Shown here piece by piece: positions 1 through 7,894 of a stretch of 10,149 nt of DNA; the stretch's first letter is position 1, and every line of letters starts with the position of its first letter. The notes beneath the pieces are model-generated. The model had not been told where the DNA came from. It saw nothing but the letters and a program-made list of their open reading frames with translations, and made no database searches. The stretch comes from Candidatus Thalassarchaeaceae archaeon (GTDB lineage Archaea > Thermoplasmatota > Poseidoniia > Poseidoniales > Thalassarchaeaceae), in the NCBI GenBank assembly GCA_030754395.1, contig JASMAJ010000020.1, positions 1 to 10,149 on the forward strand, written 5' to 3'. Both the position numbers and the translations under genes were made by a program.

Positions 1-87
1 ATGGTAACTGCACTTGGCAACGTAGGTTCAGCACTAGGTGCTTGGTTTGCAGGCGGTGCCATCATAATGGGCATGATTATCGGCTGA
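1..87 (+). CDS. C-terminal end of an unidentified hydrophobic protein (5' partial)
   Basis: The first frame is open from base 1 to a TGA at 85-87 and encodes 28 residues rich in Gly, Ala and Ile (ending AIIMGMIIG). That composition suggests a last transmembrane helix. Base 1 happens to begin an ATG, but nothing shows that it is the true start, and the gene probably begins before the window. The motif GNVGSALGAW loosely recalls helices of major facilitator transporters, but the piece is too short to assign a family. It lies 31 bases before the ferredoxin/NrfD gene on the same strand, so it may be the preceding gene of the same operon. It could also be a chance open stretch. Confidence 0.4.
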   Translation: MVTALGNVGSALGAWFAGGAIIMGMIIG

Positions 88-105
88 AGGCCAAGCAGAC
101 TATCT

Positions 106-110
106 GGGGA
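106..110 (+). promoter_or_regulatory. Ribosome binding site for the TTG-started ferredoxin/NrfD gene
   Basis: GGGGA lies 8 bases before the TTG at 119. An in-frame TGA at 86-88 and the lack of any ATG or GTG codon before the first cluster cysteine make this TTG the only reasonable start. Confidence 0.55.
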
Positions 111-118
111 ATCCTTTC

Positions 119-1543
119 TTGGTCAATTTTGGCTTTGTCATCGACAATAGAAAATGTATAGGCTGTCATGCCTGTACTATTGCCTGTAAGTCAGAACATG
201 ACGTGCCAATTGGAGTCAATCGCACCCACGTGAAATACATAGAGAAGGGGCAGTATCCTGATGTCACTCGAGAATTCTCAGTACATCGGTGCAATCACTG
301 CGAGGACTCGCCATGTACTACGATTTGTCCAACCACTGCATTATTCAATCGGGATGATGGAATTGTTGACTTCGATGATGATCGCTGCATAGGTTGCAAG
401 TCCTGCATGCAAGCCTGTCCATATGACGCCCTATACATCGATCCAAACAAGGGCACTGCAGCCAAGTGCAATTATTGCGCCCACCGGATTGAGCATTCTT
501 ACGAGCCCGCGTGCGTGATTGTATGTCCGACCGAGGCGATTGTCTCCGGAGACCTCGATGACCAAAACTCCTCGATCTCAGGTTATTTACGGGATCATGA
601 TACAACTGTTCGTAAGCCTGAATCTGGGGCTAAACCGAATTTATTCTATATCGAAACAAGTCAAGATATGCTAGATCCACACGCCACAGAAAGAAATGGA
701 GAGTACCTTTGGACAGACCAAGCAGCAGGGGTGGGGCATTATGCAAAATACGCAGAACAAAGGGTTGGCGCCTCCGATACTAACTCAATGATTGTACAAT
801 TGGCGCTTGAGAAGAAGGCTCGAGCAGCAAATCCTCGTGATAAGGCAATCATTCATGATGTAATGGAACGTTTGGAGTTACAATCAAAGCGACCCAAGAG
901 AAGTTATGATCAACCATCAAAAGGAGTACTATGGGGTTGGGAAGTATCGGCCTATATCACAACAAAAGCGATCGCTTCAGGCACTTATTTGATAGCAATG
1001 ATAGCAATGTTTGCTGGAATTCTAGAGATGACTGATGAGTTGTGGTGGAAACTGATTATTGGGTGCACTACATTTCTTGGAATTACGGGCATACTTCTCA
1101 TCATGGACCTAGATCGGCCTGAAAGATTCGTCTATGTTCTCCTAAGACCTAACTTTAGTTCATGGCTTGTACGTGGTGCAATATTTCTAAGTGGATTTGG
1201 AGGTATTCTAGCACTTAGTGGATTAATACTGTTTTTCGACCTTGAAAGAATTTATCTAGAATATCTAGCTATTGCTGGGATCCCATTATCTGCATTGACT
1301 GGAGTCTACACCGCATGGCTCTTTGCTCAAGCCAAAGGACGCTCTTGGTCTCGTGATAAATGGCTCACTGCAAAGATGTCCTTCGAGACTTTAGTAGCAG
1401 GTTTTGCAGGTACTCTGATGCTTACAGCGACTTTGACTGCTAATGATATGTTGAATTGGATTATTGCCATTATTATGTGTTCTTGGGTAATTATTCATGG
1501 CCATAAAGCGGTTAGAGAACCACAATTGGAGACTCTGCACTGA
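119..1543 (+). CDS. Fused four-[4Fe-4S] ferredoxin / NrfD-type membrane subunit of a molybdoenzyme (SoeB-SoeC-like)
   Basis: This 474-residue protein likely carries electrons between the molybdoenzyme encoded next to it and membrane quinone. Residues 1-145 are a DmsB/PsrB/SoeB-like ferredoxin with sixteen cysteines in four groups: 13/16/19/23, 58/61/66/70, 90/93/96/100 and 117/120/132/136. All cluster ligands are present. A polar linker follows (about 146-268). Residues 270-460 form an NrfD/PsrC-like membrane domain with about six helices (roughly 283-302, 309-330, 347-373, 380-403, 421-440, 444-460) and the family-like stretch DLDRPERF at 330-337. In most relatives the ferredoxin and membrane subunits are separate, and the membrane subunit has eight or more helices, so this is a fusion with a short NrfD part. 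There is no Tat signal, so the ferredoxin should face the cytoplasm. The start is TTG with GGGGA upstream. The stop is 6 bases before the molybdoenzyme gene. The substrate is not shown by the sequence. Confidence 0.88.
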   Translation: MVNFGFVIDNRKCIGCHACTIACKSEHDVPIGVNRTHVKYIEKGQYPDVTREFSVHRCNHCEDSPCTTICPTTALFNRDDGIVDFDDDRCIGCKSCMQACPYDALYIDPNKGTAAKCNYCAHRIEHSYEPACVIVCPTEAIVSGDLDDQNSSISGYLRDHDTTVRKPESGAKPNLFYIETSQDMLDPHATERNGEYLWTDQAAGVGHYAKYAEQRVGASDTNSMIVQLALEKKARAANPRDKAIIHDVMERLELQSKRPKRSYDQPSKGVLWGWEVSAYITTKAIASGTYLIAMIAMFAGILEMTDELWWKLIIGCTTFLGITGILLIMDLDRPERFVYVLLRPNFSSWLVRGAIFLSGFGGILALSGLILFFDLERIYLEYLAIAGIPLSALTGVYTAWLFAQAKGRSWSRDKWLTAKMSFETLVAGFAGTLMLTATLTANDMLNWIIAIIMCSWVIIHGHKAVREPQLETLH

Positions 1544-1549
1544 GGTGAG
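1542..1549 (+). promoter_or_regulatory. Ribosome binding site overlapping the upstream stop codon
   Basis: GAGGTGAG overlaps the TGA at 1541-1543 and matches the GGAGGTGA complement of a 16S rRNA 3' end. It touches the ATG at 1550 and is better spaced for the second ATG at 1553, so translation may begin at the second Met. The overlap suggests coupled translation with the preceding gene. Confidence 0.6.
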
Positions 1550-4282
1550 ATGATGGCGCGGACATTTATTGAGAAAATTGCGCAGAAATTGCGCATCATA
1601 CCTAATCTCGACCGAGAACATGTGTCAACTACACAAACTGAACTCCGTAAGTTCCCTTCACCTGAAGAATGGCATAATCACACGGAATTAGATGCAAACT
1701 CGTGGCCTGTTCGTGTTGAGAAAAATTACTCCTTAATCCCCACTACATGTTTCAACTGCGAATCTGCATGTGGAATGCTAGCATATGTTGACAAAGAATC
1801 TGGACAAGTCAGTAAATTCGAAGGGAATCCCCATCATCCAGGAAGCCGAGGGAGAAATTGTGCAAAGGGCCCGGCTACAATCAATCAAATTCAAGACACT
1901 GAGAGGATACTACATCCACTTAGGAGAGTCGGTAAGCGTGGAGAAGGAGGATGGGAACAAATTACTTGGGATGAGGCTTTGAATGAAATATCAGCAAAAA
2001 TTCGTGCTTCTCTGAAAACCGGAGCCGTGGACAAAGTAGTCTATCACGTAGGTAGGCCGGGGCACGAAGGTTATGCAAATAGAGTGTTGAAAGCCTGGGG
2101 CGTTGATGGACACAATTCACACACAAATATCTGCTCAGCAGGTGCACGTACAGGCTATGCAATTTGGCAGCAGCATGACCGCCCTAGTCCCGATCATACC
2201 AATGCCAGGGTCATACTATTGACTTCATCACATCTTGAAACTGGACATTACTTCAATCCTCACGCTCAGAGAATCCTAGAAGGAATGATGGATGGAGCGA
2301 AATTGATTGTGATTGACCCTCGATTATCCAATACAGCAGCAATGGCAGATCATTGGTTGCCAACATGGCCCGGTTCAGAACCTGCTCTATTCTTAGCATG
2401 GTCGAAAATCATACTCGAAAAGGGCCTGTATGACCGAGATTTCATGGAGAATCAAGTTAATTGGGATTCGTGGATGAAGGCAGTTCATCCCAATGAAGAC
2501 TGTGATTTTGAGCGATATATCGAACTTCTAATTGATGAATATGCAGAATATACTCCTGAGTTCGCTGCAGAAGAGTGTCGGATTCCTGTAGAACAAGTAA
2601 TAGAAGTTGGAGAAATTGTTGCCAACTCTGGATCTAGACTTTGCACTCATGTTTGGCGCAGTGCAGCGATTGGCAATCTAGGTGGTTGGCAAGTTAGTCG
2701 CACATTGCACTTCCTAAATGTCCTTACTGGTTCAGTAGGAACTGTTGGAGGGACTAGTCCAAACTCTTGGTCTAAATTCAAACCCGAGCTTTTCGATGTG
2801 CCTCCCGACCCAGATGGTTGGAATGAATTACACTTCCCTCCGGAATATACGCTAGCTCACTATGAGATGAGCCATATTTTGCCGCATCTCGTGAAAGATG
2901 GAAGAGGCGCCATGGATGTCTACTTCACAAGAGTATTCAATCCAGTCTGGACATTTCCAGATGGATTCTCCTGGATTGAAATGTTAGAGAATGAAGAAGC
3001 CGTTGGTTGTCACATTGCCCTAACACCCACATGGAACGAAACTGCCTTCTTTGCAGATTATGTACTTCCAATGGGTCACGCTTCTGAGAGGCACGACGTC
3101 AATTCTTATGCTACAAGTTCTGGAAAATGGGTAGCATTCCGTCAACCCGTATTACGTGAATTTGCAAGACGTGAAGGGGAAGATGTAGAATTTACTCACC
3201 AAGTCAATCCAGGAGAGGTATGGGAAGAAGATGAATTCTGGATTGAATTATCATGGAGGATTGATGATGGCACTATGGGTATTCGTGAACATTTCATGAG
3301 CCCATACCGTGAGGGTGAGAAAATCAACATCGATGAGTACTACCAATATCTCTTCGAGCGCGTCCCAGGATTGCCCGAAGCCGCCGAATCAGAAGGTACT
3401 GATGCACTAGGATACATGAGGAAACATGGGGCTTTCCTAATTGAAGATTCAACTTATGAAAAATACAAGGAAGAAGGATGGCCTACTCCTTCTGGAAAAC
3501 AAGAATTCTACTCAGAGACTATGATTGAATTTGGTTACCCCGAGCACTCAATACCCCATTATCGGCAGAAATCACATGTACATCCTGACAATCTAACTGG
3601 AGACGATGAATATTGTCTACTTCCAAATTTCCGCCTACCACAACATATCCATTCTCGCTCAGCAAATGCAAAGTGGCTAGTTGAGATTGCTCATCGAAAC
3701 CCAATTTGGATTCACCCAAAGGATGCTGCAAAACTAGGTATTGCAGAGGGTGATTTATTGAAGATTGAGACGGAAATAGGTTGGTTTGTCGACAAGGTTT
3801 GGGTCACAGAAGGCATCAAACCTGGTGTAGTTGGATGCTCACACCATATTGGTAGATGGAGACGTGACCAAGATCAAGGGAATCGATTCATGACTAATAC
3901 AGTCTCTATCGAAGACAGAGGTAATGGGAAAATGAGGATGCGCACAGTCAATGGTATAGAACCATGGAAATCGGATGACCCCGATACAAACCGAATTTGG
4001 TGGCGTGATGGAGGAGTTCATCAGAATATTACTCATGCGGTTCAACCAGACCCCATATCTGGTCATCACTGTTGGTTACAGAAAGTGAAACTCTCTCGCC
4101 CTGAATCTGGAGAAGAATATGGGGATATTGAAGTTGATAGAGAAAAGTCATTCACATATTACAAAAAGTGGAATGAATGGGCGAAGGAAAGAGAGACACA
4201 TCCTCGAAATGAAAGACGACCACTCTGGATGAAGCGTCCCTTGTCTCCGAAAAAAGAGCATTTCTACATCAAGGATGAATGA
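1550..4282 (+). CDS. Cytoplasmic molybdopterin oxidoreductase, catalytic subunit (SoeA/PhsA/PsrA-like)
   Basis: This 910-residue protein belongs to the DMSO reductase superfamily and carries a Mo/W-bis-pyranopterin cofactor. An N-terminal [4Fe-4S] site is formed by Cys67, Cys70, Cys74 and Cys104 (TTCFNCESACG ... GRNCAKG), followed by the usual WEQITWDEAL segment at 135-144. Cys195 in HTNICSAGAR stands where polysulfide and tetrathionate reductase-type enzymes place the Cys ligand to molybdenum. The C-terminal dinucleotide-binding domain begins near residue 685 (LLPNFRLPQHIHSRS) and includes HPKDAAKLGIAEGD. There is no twin-arginine signal, so it should stay in the cytoplasm, as in SoeABC sulfite dehydrogenase. 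The TauE-type exporter next door supports sulfite or another sulfur oxyanion as substrate. Thiosulfate, polysulfide or arsenic chemistry remains possible, because subgroups cannot be told apart by eye. Two Met codons compete for the start (1550 and 1553). The 3' end overlaps the exporter gene by 4 bases. Confidence 0.9.
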   Translation: MMARTFIEKIAQKLRIIPNLDREHVSTTQTELRKFPSPEEWHNHTELDANSWPVRVEKNYSLIPTTCFNCESACGMLAYVDKESGQVSKFEGNPHHPGSRGRNCAKGPATINQIQDTERILHPLRRVGKRGEGGWEQITWDEALNEISAKIRASLKTGAVDKVVYHVGRPGHEGYANRVLKAWGVDGHNSHTNICSAGARTGYAIWQQHDRPSPDHTNARVILLTSSHLETGHYFNPHAQRILEGMMDGAKLIVIDPRLSNTAAMADHWLPTWPGSEPALFLAWSKIILEKGLYDRDFMENQVNWDSWMKAVHPNEDCDFERYIELLIDEYAEYTPEFAAEECRIPVEQVIEVGEIVANSGSRLCTHVWRSAAIGNLGGWQVSRTLHFLNVLTGSVGTVGGTSPNSWSKFKPELFDVPPDPDGWNELHFPPEYTLAHYEMSHILPHLVKDGRGAMDVYFTRVFNPVWTFPDGFSWIEMLENEEAVGCHIALTPTWNETAFFADYVLPMGHASERHDVNSYATSSGKWVAFRQPVLREFARREGEDVEFTHQVNPGEVWEEDEFWIELSWRIDDGTMGIREHFMSPYREGEKINIDEYYQYLFERVPGLPEAAESEGTDALGYMRKHGAFLIEDSTYEKYKEEGWPTPSGKQEFYSETMIEFGYPEHSIPHYRQKSHVHPDNLTGDDEYCLLPNFRLPQHIHSRSANAKWLVEIAHRNPIWIHPKDAAKLGIAEGDLLKIETEIGWFVDKVWVTEGIKPGVVGCSHHIGRWRRDQDQGNRFMTNTVSIEDRGNGKMRMRTVNGIEPWKSDDPDTNRIWWRDGGVHQNITHAVQPDPISGHHCWLQKVKLSRPESGEEYGDIEVDREKSFTYYKKWNEWAKERETHPRNERRPLWMKRPLSPKKEHFYIKDE

Positions 4283-5109
4283 ATATGGATCCTACTTCTG
4301 TCTTGGTATTATTGTCTATTCTGACTCTGGCAATGATAATCTCGCCTCTAGGGCTTGGAGGGGGCGTTCTATATGTTCCAATTTTCCTCTATGTAATGGA
4401 ATGGAGTCTTCATGTATCTCTAGTCTCTTCATTGATTCTAGTCTGGATGGTTTCATTGGGTAGTCGTATAGCCCACTCAAAAGATGGATACGCCGACAAG
4501 GAAGTAGGAGGCAAGGGGACTGTTTCTGCAATTTTGGGGACCATTATAGGAACTATACTTAGTGCCCTTCTAGTAGAACATATTGGTGAAATAATAATTA
4601 TTTCTTTGGCTTCTCTATTGATGGTATGGGTGATTCACAGAACTGCCAAGAAAATGCATAGTGAAGTCAATGGACATAATGCAAACATTGAAGAAAATCA
4701 AGAAATTAATGATGAGCAATTGAGCCTTTATCGAAAACTCTGTGCAGGAGGCGGGATGGCCTCAGGATTCCTTGGAATTGGAGGGGGGGCTATCTTCGTG
4801 ACAGTACATAGGCAGTTCTTAGATTGGGGGCATAGGAAATCTGCAGGTACATCGTACATAATTGAATCATGGATGATTCCAATGGGAATTCTGACTCATC
4901 TGATTGTAGATGATACGGGGGCTGAGTTGTGGGATATACTAGGAATTTGGCTATTTATCGCACCAACATTAATGATGGCTTGTTCATACTTTGGAGCGAC
5001 AGTTGCTATCAATTATGTTCCTCAAAAAGTCTTGTCGTACCCTTTTCTTCTATTAGTAACATTAGCTCTGATTAGATATCTTGTTGATATTTATGGGATT
5101 ATCACATAG
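4279..5109 (+). CDS. TauE/SafE-family sulfite or organosulfonate exporter
   Basis: This 276-residue membrane protein has the two-fold repeat of the TauE/SafE (DUF81) family. The glycine motif PLGLGGGVLYVP at residues 23-34 is matched by GFLGIGGGAIFV at 163-174. Each half carries about four hydrophobic segments, separated by a polar loop at roughly 121-150. The length is typical for the family. Members export sulfite, sulfoacetate and related anions, and others have unknown substrates. The start ATG overlaps the stop of the molybdoenzyme gene (ATGA at 4279-4282), which points to translational coupling. A second in-frame ATG at 4285 is an alternative start. Position in the operon suggests it relieves sulfite build-up or moves the anion handled by the molybdoenzyme. 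A run of seven G at 4783-4789 lies in the second glycine motif, but the frame is intact. Confidence 0.85.
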   Translation: MNMDPTSVLVLLSILTLAMIISPLGLGGGVLYVPIFLYVMEWSLHVSLVSSLILVWMVSLGSRIAHSKDGYADKEVGGKGTVSAILGTIIGTILSALLVEHIGEIIIISLASLLMVWVIHRTAKKMHSEVNGHNANIEENQEINDEQLSLYRKLCAGGGMASGFLGIGGGAIFVTVHRQFLDWGHRKSAGTSYIIESWMIPMGILTHLIVDDTGAELWDILGIWLFIAPTLMMACSYFGATVAINYVPQKVLSYPFLLLVTLALIRYLVDIYGIIT

Positions 5110-5112
5110 GTC

Positions 5113-5129
5113 TGAATCACAAGGATTCA
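5113..5129. terminator. Possible small hairpin at a tail-to-tail gene junction
   Basis: TGAATC (5113-5118) and GATTCA (5124-5129) form a 6-bp stem with a 5-base loop (ACAAG). It lies between the convergent stops of the exporter and thiolase genes and includes the thiolase stop. No clear T tract follows on either strand, so a terminator role is only a guess. Confidence 0.25.
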
Positions 5130-6352
5130 ATGATAATAGCAATTCCTTGACCACCGCCAATACAAGCTGTAGCAATCCCGTAACGTCCACCGCATCTTTT
5201 CAGTTCATGAGCAAGGGTCAGAGTTAGTCGAGTTCCGGTTGCTGCTAGAGGATGACCTAGACCTACTGCACCACCGTTGACATTTACTATATCATGAGAA
5301 ATTCCTAACTCTTTCATGCAAGCAACTGCTTGACCTGCAAAGGCTTCGTTAATCTCCCACCTATCAATCTGGTCAATACTCATCCCAGCACGCTCTAGAG
5401 CAAGGCGGCTGGCAGGTACTGGTCCATAGGCCATGATTGCTGGTTCAAGACCAACAACCCCCCAATCTACAATCCGAGCGAGGGGGGTGTCACCATCTTC
5501 AGCAGCCTTACTGGCCGATTTTAGAACAACAGCTGCTGCACCATCTACAACTCCTGAAGCATTACCAGCAGTTACCAAAGATTCTGGACCAAAGTGTGTC
5601 CTTAGGCCCGCTAGAGATTCTTCAGTAGTTCCACGAACAAAGTGATCCTCATCAGCAGCGGTAACAATTCCGTCTGCAGTTTCAACGTCCACTATCTCGT
5701 TTGCCCAAACTCCATTGTCAACACTATTCTGAGTCCGGGTATGAGATTCGACTGCAAAAGCATCTGTTTCCTCTCTACTAACTCCTACTCTTCGACACAA
5801 TTCATCACTGGTCTGGGCCATGAATGAGTTACAAGTTCTATCCAATAGATTGGTGAATAAGTAATCCTCCATATCCTTCGATAGTGTATCTCCTTCACGA
5901 GGCGGGCGTCCGAGTTTGTAGGTGTCCCGCATATCACGAAGAACGTGGGGTGCCTGACTGAGATTTTCCATGCCACCTGCAACTACTGTCTGGGCTTCTC
6001 CAAGCATTATCATCTGGGCAGAGGAAATTATTGATTGAACACCGCTACCACATAATCGGTTGAGAGTCAACATAGGAACCTCTTGTGGTATGCCGGCTTT
6101 TAGACCAGCATGACGTGCCCCAAAGATTGCTTGGGAACTAGTCTGCAAAGCGTGACCCATGACTACATGGTCAACTGCCTCAGGACTTGTTCCTGTCTTC
6201 TCTAAGGCACCTTTGATTGCGATTGAGCCTAAATCTTCAGTAGTTACAGAAGCTAGGCGGCCGCCAGCCTCACCATCTCCTCGTTTGCCACCTAGCCACT
6301 CACAGAATGGCGTTCGGGCACCTCCGATGATGACTACTTCCTCGTTGCTCAT
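5117..6352 (-). CDS. Acetyl-CoA C-acyltransferase (thiolase)
   Basis: This thiolase makes or cleaves beta-ketoacyl-CoA, either as the last step of fatty acid beta-oxidation or as acetoacetyl-CoA synthesis, in the cytoplasm. Numbered from an upstream ATG at 6379 (420 residues), the catalytic residues are all present. They are the nucleophile Cys110 in NRLCGSG, NEAFA at 344-348, His376 in GGAVGLGHP, and Cys406 in CIGGGQG. I place the start at the tenth residue (6352), giving 411 residues. Family members usually begin a few residues before the VVIIGGARTPF strand, which fits MSNEE here, and neither candidate has a ribosome binding site. The CIGGGQG ending resembles the classical bacterial or mitochondrial type, rather than the archaeal thiolase-like enzyme paired with HMG-CoA synthase. 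No other beta-oxidation gene is nearby, so the chain length and direction are unknown. Confidence 0.93.
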   Translation of the reverse strand: MSNEEVVIIGGARTPFCEWLGGKRGDGEAGGRLASVTTEDLGSIAIKGALEKTGTSPEAVDHVVMGHALQTSSQAIFGARHAGLKAGIPQEVPMLTLNRLCGSGVQSIISSAQMIMLGEAQTVVAGGMENLSQAPHVLRDMRDTYKLGRPPREGDTLSKDMEDYLFTNLLDRTCNSFMAQTSDELCRRVGVSREETDAFAVESHTRTQNSVDNGVWANEIVDVETADGIVTAADEDHFVRGTTEESLAGLRTHFGPESLVTAGNASGVVDGAAAVVLKSASKAAEDGDTPLARIVDWGVVGLEPAIMAYGPVPASRLALERAGMSIDQIDRWEINEAFAGQAVACMKELGISHDIVNVNGGAVGLGHPLAATGTRLTLTLAHELKRCGGRYGIATACIGGGQGIAIIIESL

Positions 6353-6382
6353 GTAACGAGCGAGCCTGCTATTGTTCATGAG

Positions 6383-6409
6383 GCTGACTATCCCAAAGGG
6401 ATAGTCGGC
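6383..6409 (-). terminator. Strong inverted repeat between the flotillin and thiolase genes
   Basis: GACTATCCC (6386-6394) and GGGATAGTC (6398-6406) form a perfect 9-bp stem with a 3-base AAA loop (TTT on the transcribed strand). A wobble pair and two G-C pairs extend the stem to 12 steps. It begins 9 bases after the flotillin stop and ends 3 bases before the upstream thiolase ATG at 6379. No T run follows on the minus strand, so it may terminate or stabilise the flotillin mRNA end, or act as a structured leader for the thiolase. Confidence 0.5.
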
Positions 6410-6417
6410 TCAATGGC

Positions 6418-7809
6418 TCATTCGTCGTTCTGCATACTACCAAGGTAGTCTGGTAAATCCACACCAGCATTGGAAGCAATGTCATGTAGAGGAGGCAGGC
6501 TCTTCACTAGATTTGAGATGAAGTTGGAAGTGGAACTCCCATCTCCATCGCCGCCTGAATCCCATACAGTGATGCTGTCAATCTTCAAGTTGCGGATAGC
6601 CTCAACCTGAGCTGCGACCATGCCCTCAATCTTCTCAACCATTAGGAGAGTTGCTGCTGCCTTGGGGTCTCCACCGGTACTGGCAACTAGACCCTTGTAA
6701 CCTGTAGCCTTGGCTTCGAGAACCTTCTGAACACCAGCTGCTTCAGCCTCGTAACGGGCTAGGATAGCATCTGCTTCACCCCGTGCGACACGGCGTTGGC
6801 GCTCAGCCTCGGCCTCAGCAGCAATCTCAATCTGCTGCTTCTGGATATTCTCGCGAACAATGTCACTAGCGCGTAGACGCTCTTCTTCTTCTGAGTAGCG
6901 AGCGCGCTCAATCGCTGCCTGCGATTGCGCTGTCGCAACATCGGCTCGCTGCTTTGCAGCGGCCTCAGCCTCAGAGAGGTCAGCATCGGATTGTGCCACC
7001 TCGGCCTTTGCTGTGTTCTCACCAGAGATTGCGAGTGCTTCTTGCTGACCGACGTAAACACGCTGATCTGCTTCTGCGGTCTTACGACCTTTCTCTGCCT
7101 CAGCAAGGTTCTTTGCGACTTCAATTTCTTTAGTTCGGTTAGCCTTTGCTGCACCAACAGCACCGTCTCGCTCTGCATTTGCCACGTCGACGCGTGCATT
7201 CTCGACCGCTGTTGCAGCAGCCTTCTTACCAATGCTCTCGATATAGTCGGACTCATCAGTAATATCGACTAGGTTCACGTTGATTAGGTAAATTCCTACC
7301 TTCTGCAATTCAGTATCCACGTTGGTTCTAATCAACTCTAGGAATGTATCACGATCTTGATTGATTTGCTCAATAGTAAGTGAAGCAACAGTTAGACGAA
7401 GTTGACCGAAGATAATCTCCTTGGCCATTTCCTCAATCTGTGGTTGCTGCAATCCTAGTAGACGCTCGGCTGCATTTGCCATAATGTGAGATTCTGTTGA
7501 CACACCAATAGTGAAGGTAGATGGAACGTTAATTCGAATGTTCTGCATTGAAAGAGCGTTCTTCAAGTCAATATTGATGGTTATTGGAGTCAAAGACAGG
7601 AAAGCATAGTCCTGAATCAATGGCCAAACTAATGCAGCACCACCGTGAATTGTCCGACTCGCCTTACCCTTATCGGTACGTCCATAGACAACCATAACCT
7701 TGTCAGGTGGACAGCGCTTGTACCTCTGCGCAAAGAAAATTACAATTGCAACCAAGAATAGTAAGGTTGCGAACATCATTATTGTTAGTAGTGCACCTGT
7801 TGTGGCCAT
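6418..7809 (-). CDS. Flotillin (FloT/YqiK-like SPFH-domain protein)
   Basis: This 463-residue membrane-anchored scaffold likely builds detergent-resistant membrane microdomains. Residues 6-27 form one N-terminal membrane helix. The SPFH/Band 7 domain spans about 33-190. A long Ala/Glu/Arg-rich coiled coil follows (about 195-370), with repeated AEAE-type heptads. The C-terminal part carries conserved-looking flotillin stretches: LLMVEKIEGMV (388-398), KIDSITVWDSG (409-419) and LVKSLPPLHDIA (434-445). Length and order match bacterial FloT/YqiK. The ATG at 7809 has GGAG at 7818-7821, 8 bases upstream. It lies downstream of an NfeD-like gene, the usual partner. Family proteins oligomerise through the SPFH domain and coiled coil; which client proteins it organises here is unknown. 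Confidence 0.93.
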   Translation of the reverse strand: MATTGALLTIMMFATLLFLVAIVIFFAQRYKRCPPDKVMVVYGRTDKGKASRTIHGGAALVWPLIQDYAFLSLTPITINIDLKNALSMQNIRINVPSTFTIGVSTESHIMANAAERLLGLQQPQIEEMAKEIIFGQLRLTVASLTIEQINQDRDTFLELIRTNVDTELQKVGIYLINVNLVDITDESDYIESIGKKAAATAVENARVDVANAERDGAVGAAKANRTKEIEVAKNLAEAEKGRKTAEADQRVYVGQQEALAISGENTAKAEVAQSDADLSEAEAAAKQRADVATAQSQAAIERARYSEEEERLRASDIVRENIQKQQIEIAAEAEAERQRRVARGEADAILARYEAEAAGVQKVLEAKATGYKGLVASTGGDPKAAATLLMVEKIEGMVAAQVEAIRNLKIDSITVWDSGGDGDGSSTSNFISNLVKSLPPLHDIASNAGVDLPDYLGSMQNDE

Positions 7810-7817
7810 AGCGATTG

Positions 7818-7821
7818 CTCC
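7818..7821 (-). promoter_or_regulatory. Ribosome binding site of the flotillin gene
   Basis: GGAG on the minus strand lies 8 bases before the ATG at 7809, a normal spacing. It supports this start, which also places the single membrane helix right at the N terminus. Confidence 0.55.
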
Positions 7822-7854
7822 AAGCCTTCACACCATACATTAACCTAAGAAGGA

Positions 7855-7865
7855 TTTGCCGTCAT
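7855..7865 (-). repeat. Shared 11-base intergenic element, copy 1 (flotillin leader)
   Basis: ATGACGGCAAA on the minus strand starts 56 bases before the flotillin ATG. The identical 11-mer occurs in the leader of the small membrane gene that starts at 9172. AT-rich sequence (about 7870-7883) just upstream could hold a TATA-like promoter element. A possible operator or promoter part; function unknown. Confidence 0.4.
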
Positions 7866-7894
7866 TGTCTAGAATAATTAATGACAAATGGCTA

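Noticed and set aside
345..605. Minus-strand 86-residue frame opposite the ferredoxin domain, rich in Arg, Cys and His
   Set aside because: Composition reflects the reverse complement of cysteine-rich coding sequence; no ribosome binding site or recognisable motif.
4783..4789. Run of seven G in the exporter gene as a possible frameshift or slippage site
   Set aside because: The frame reads correctly through it as the expected GIGGGA motif and the family pattern continues afterwards.
6759..7272. Long open frames on both strands across the flotillin coiled coil (a 165-residue minus frame and a 115-residue plus frame)
   Set aside because: They are by-products of the biased Ala/Glu/Arg codons of the coiled coil, have no family-like features, and lie wholly inside a well-supported gene.
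7854..7889. Imperfect inverted repeat (GTCATT/AATGAC with flanking ATTTG/CAAAT) as a terminator after the NfeD gene
   Set aside because: The stem is short, bulged and AT-rich with a long loop, and no T tract follows; it could equally be promoter-like AT-rich sequence.
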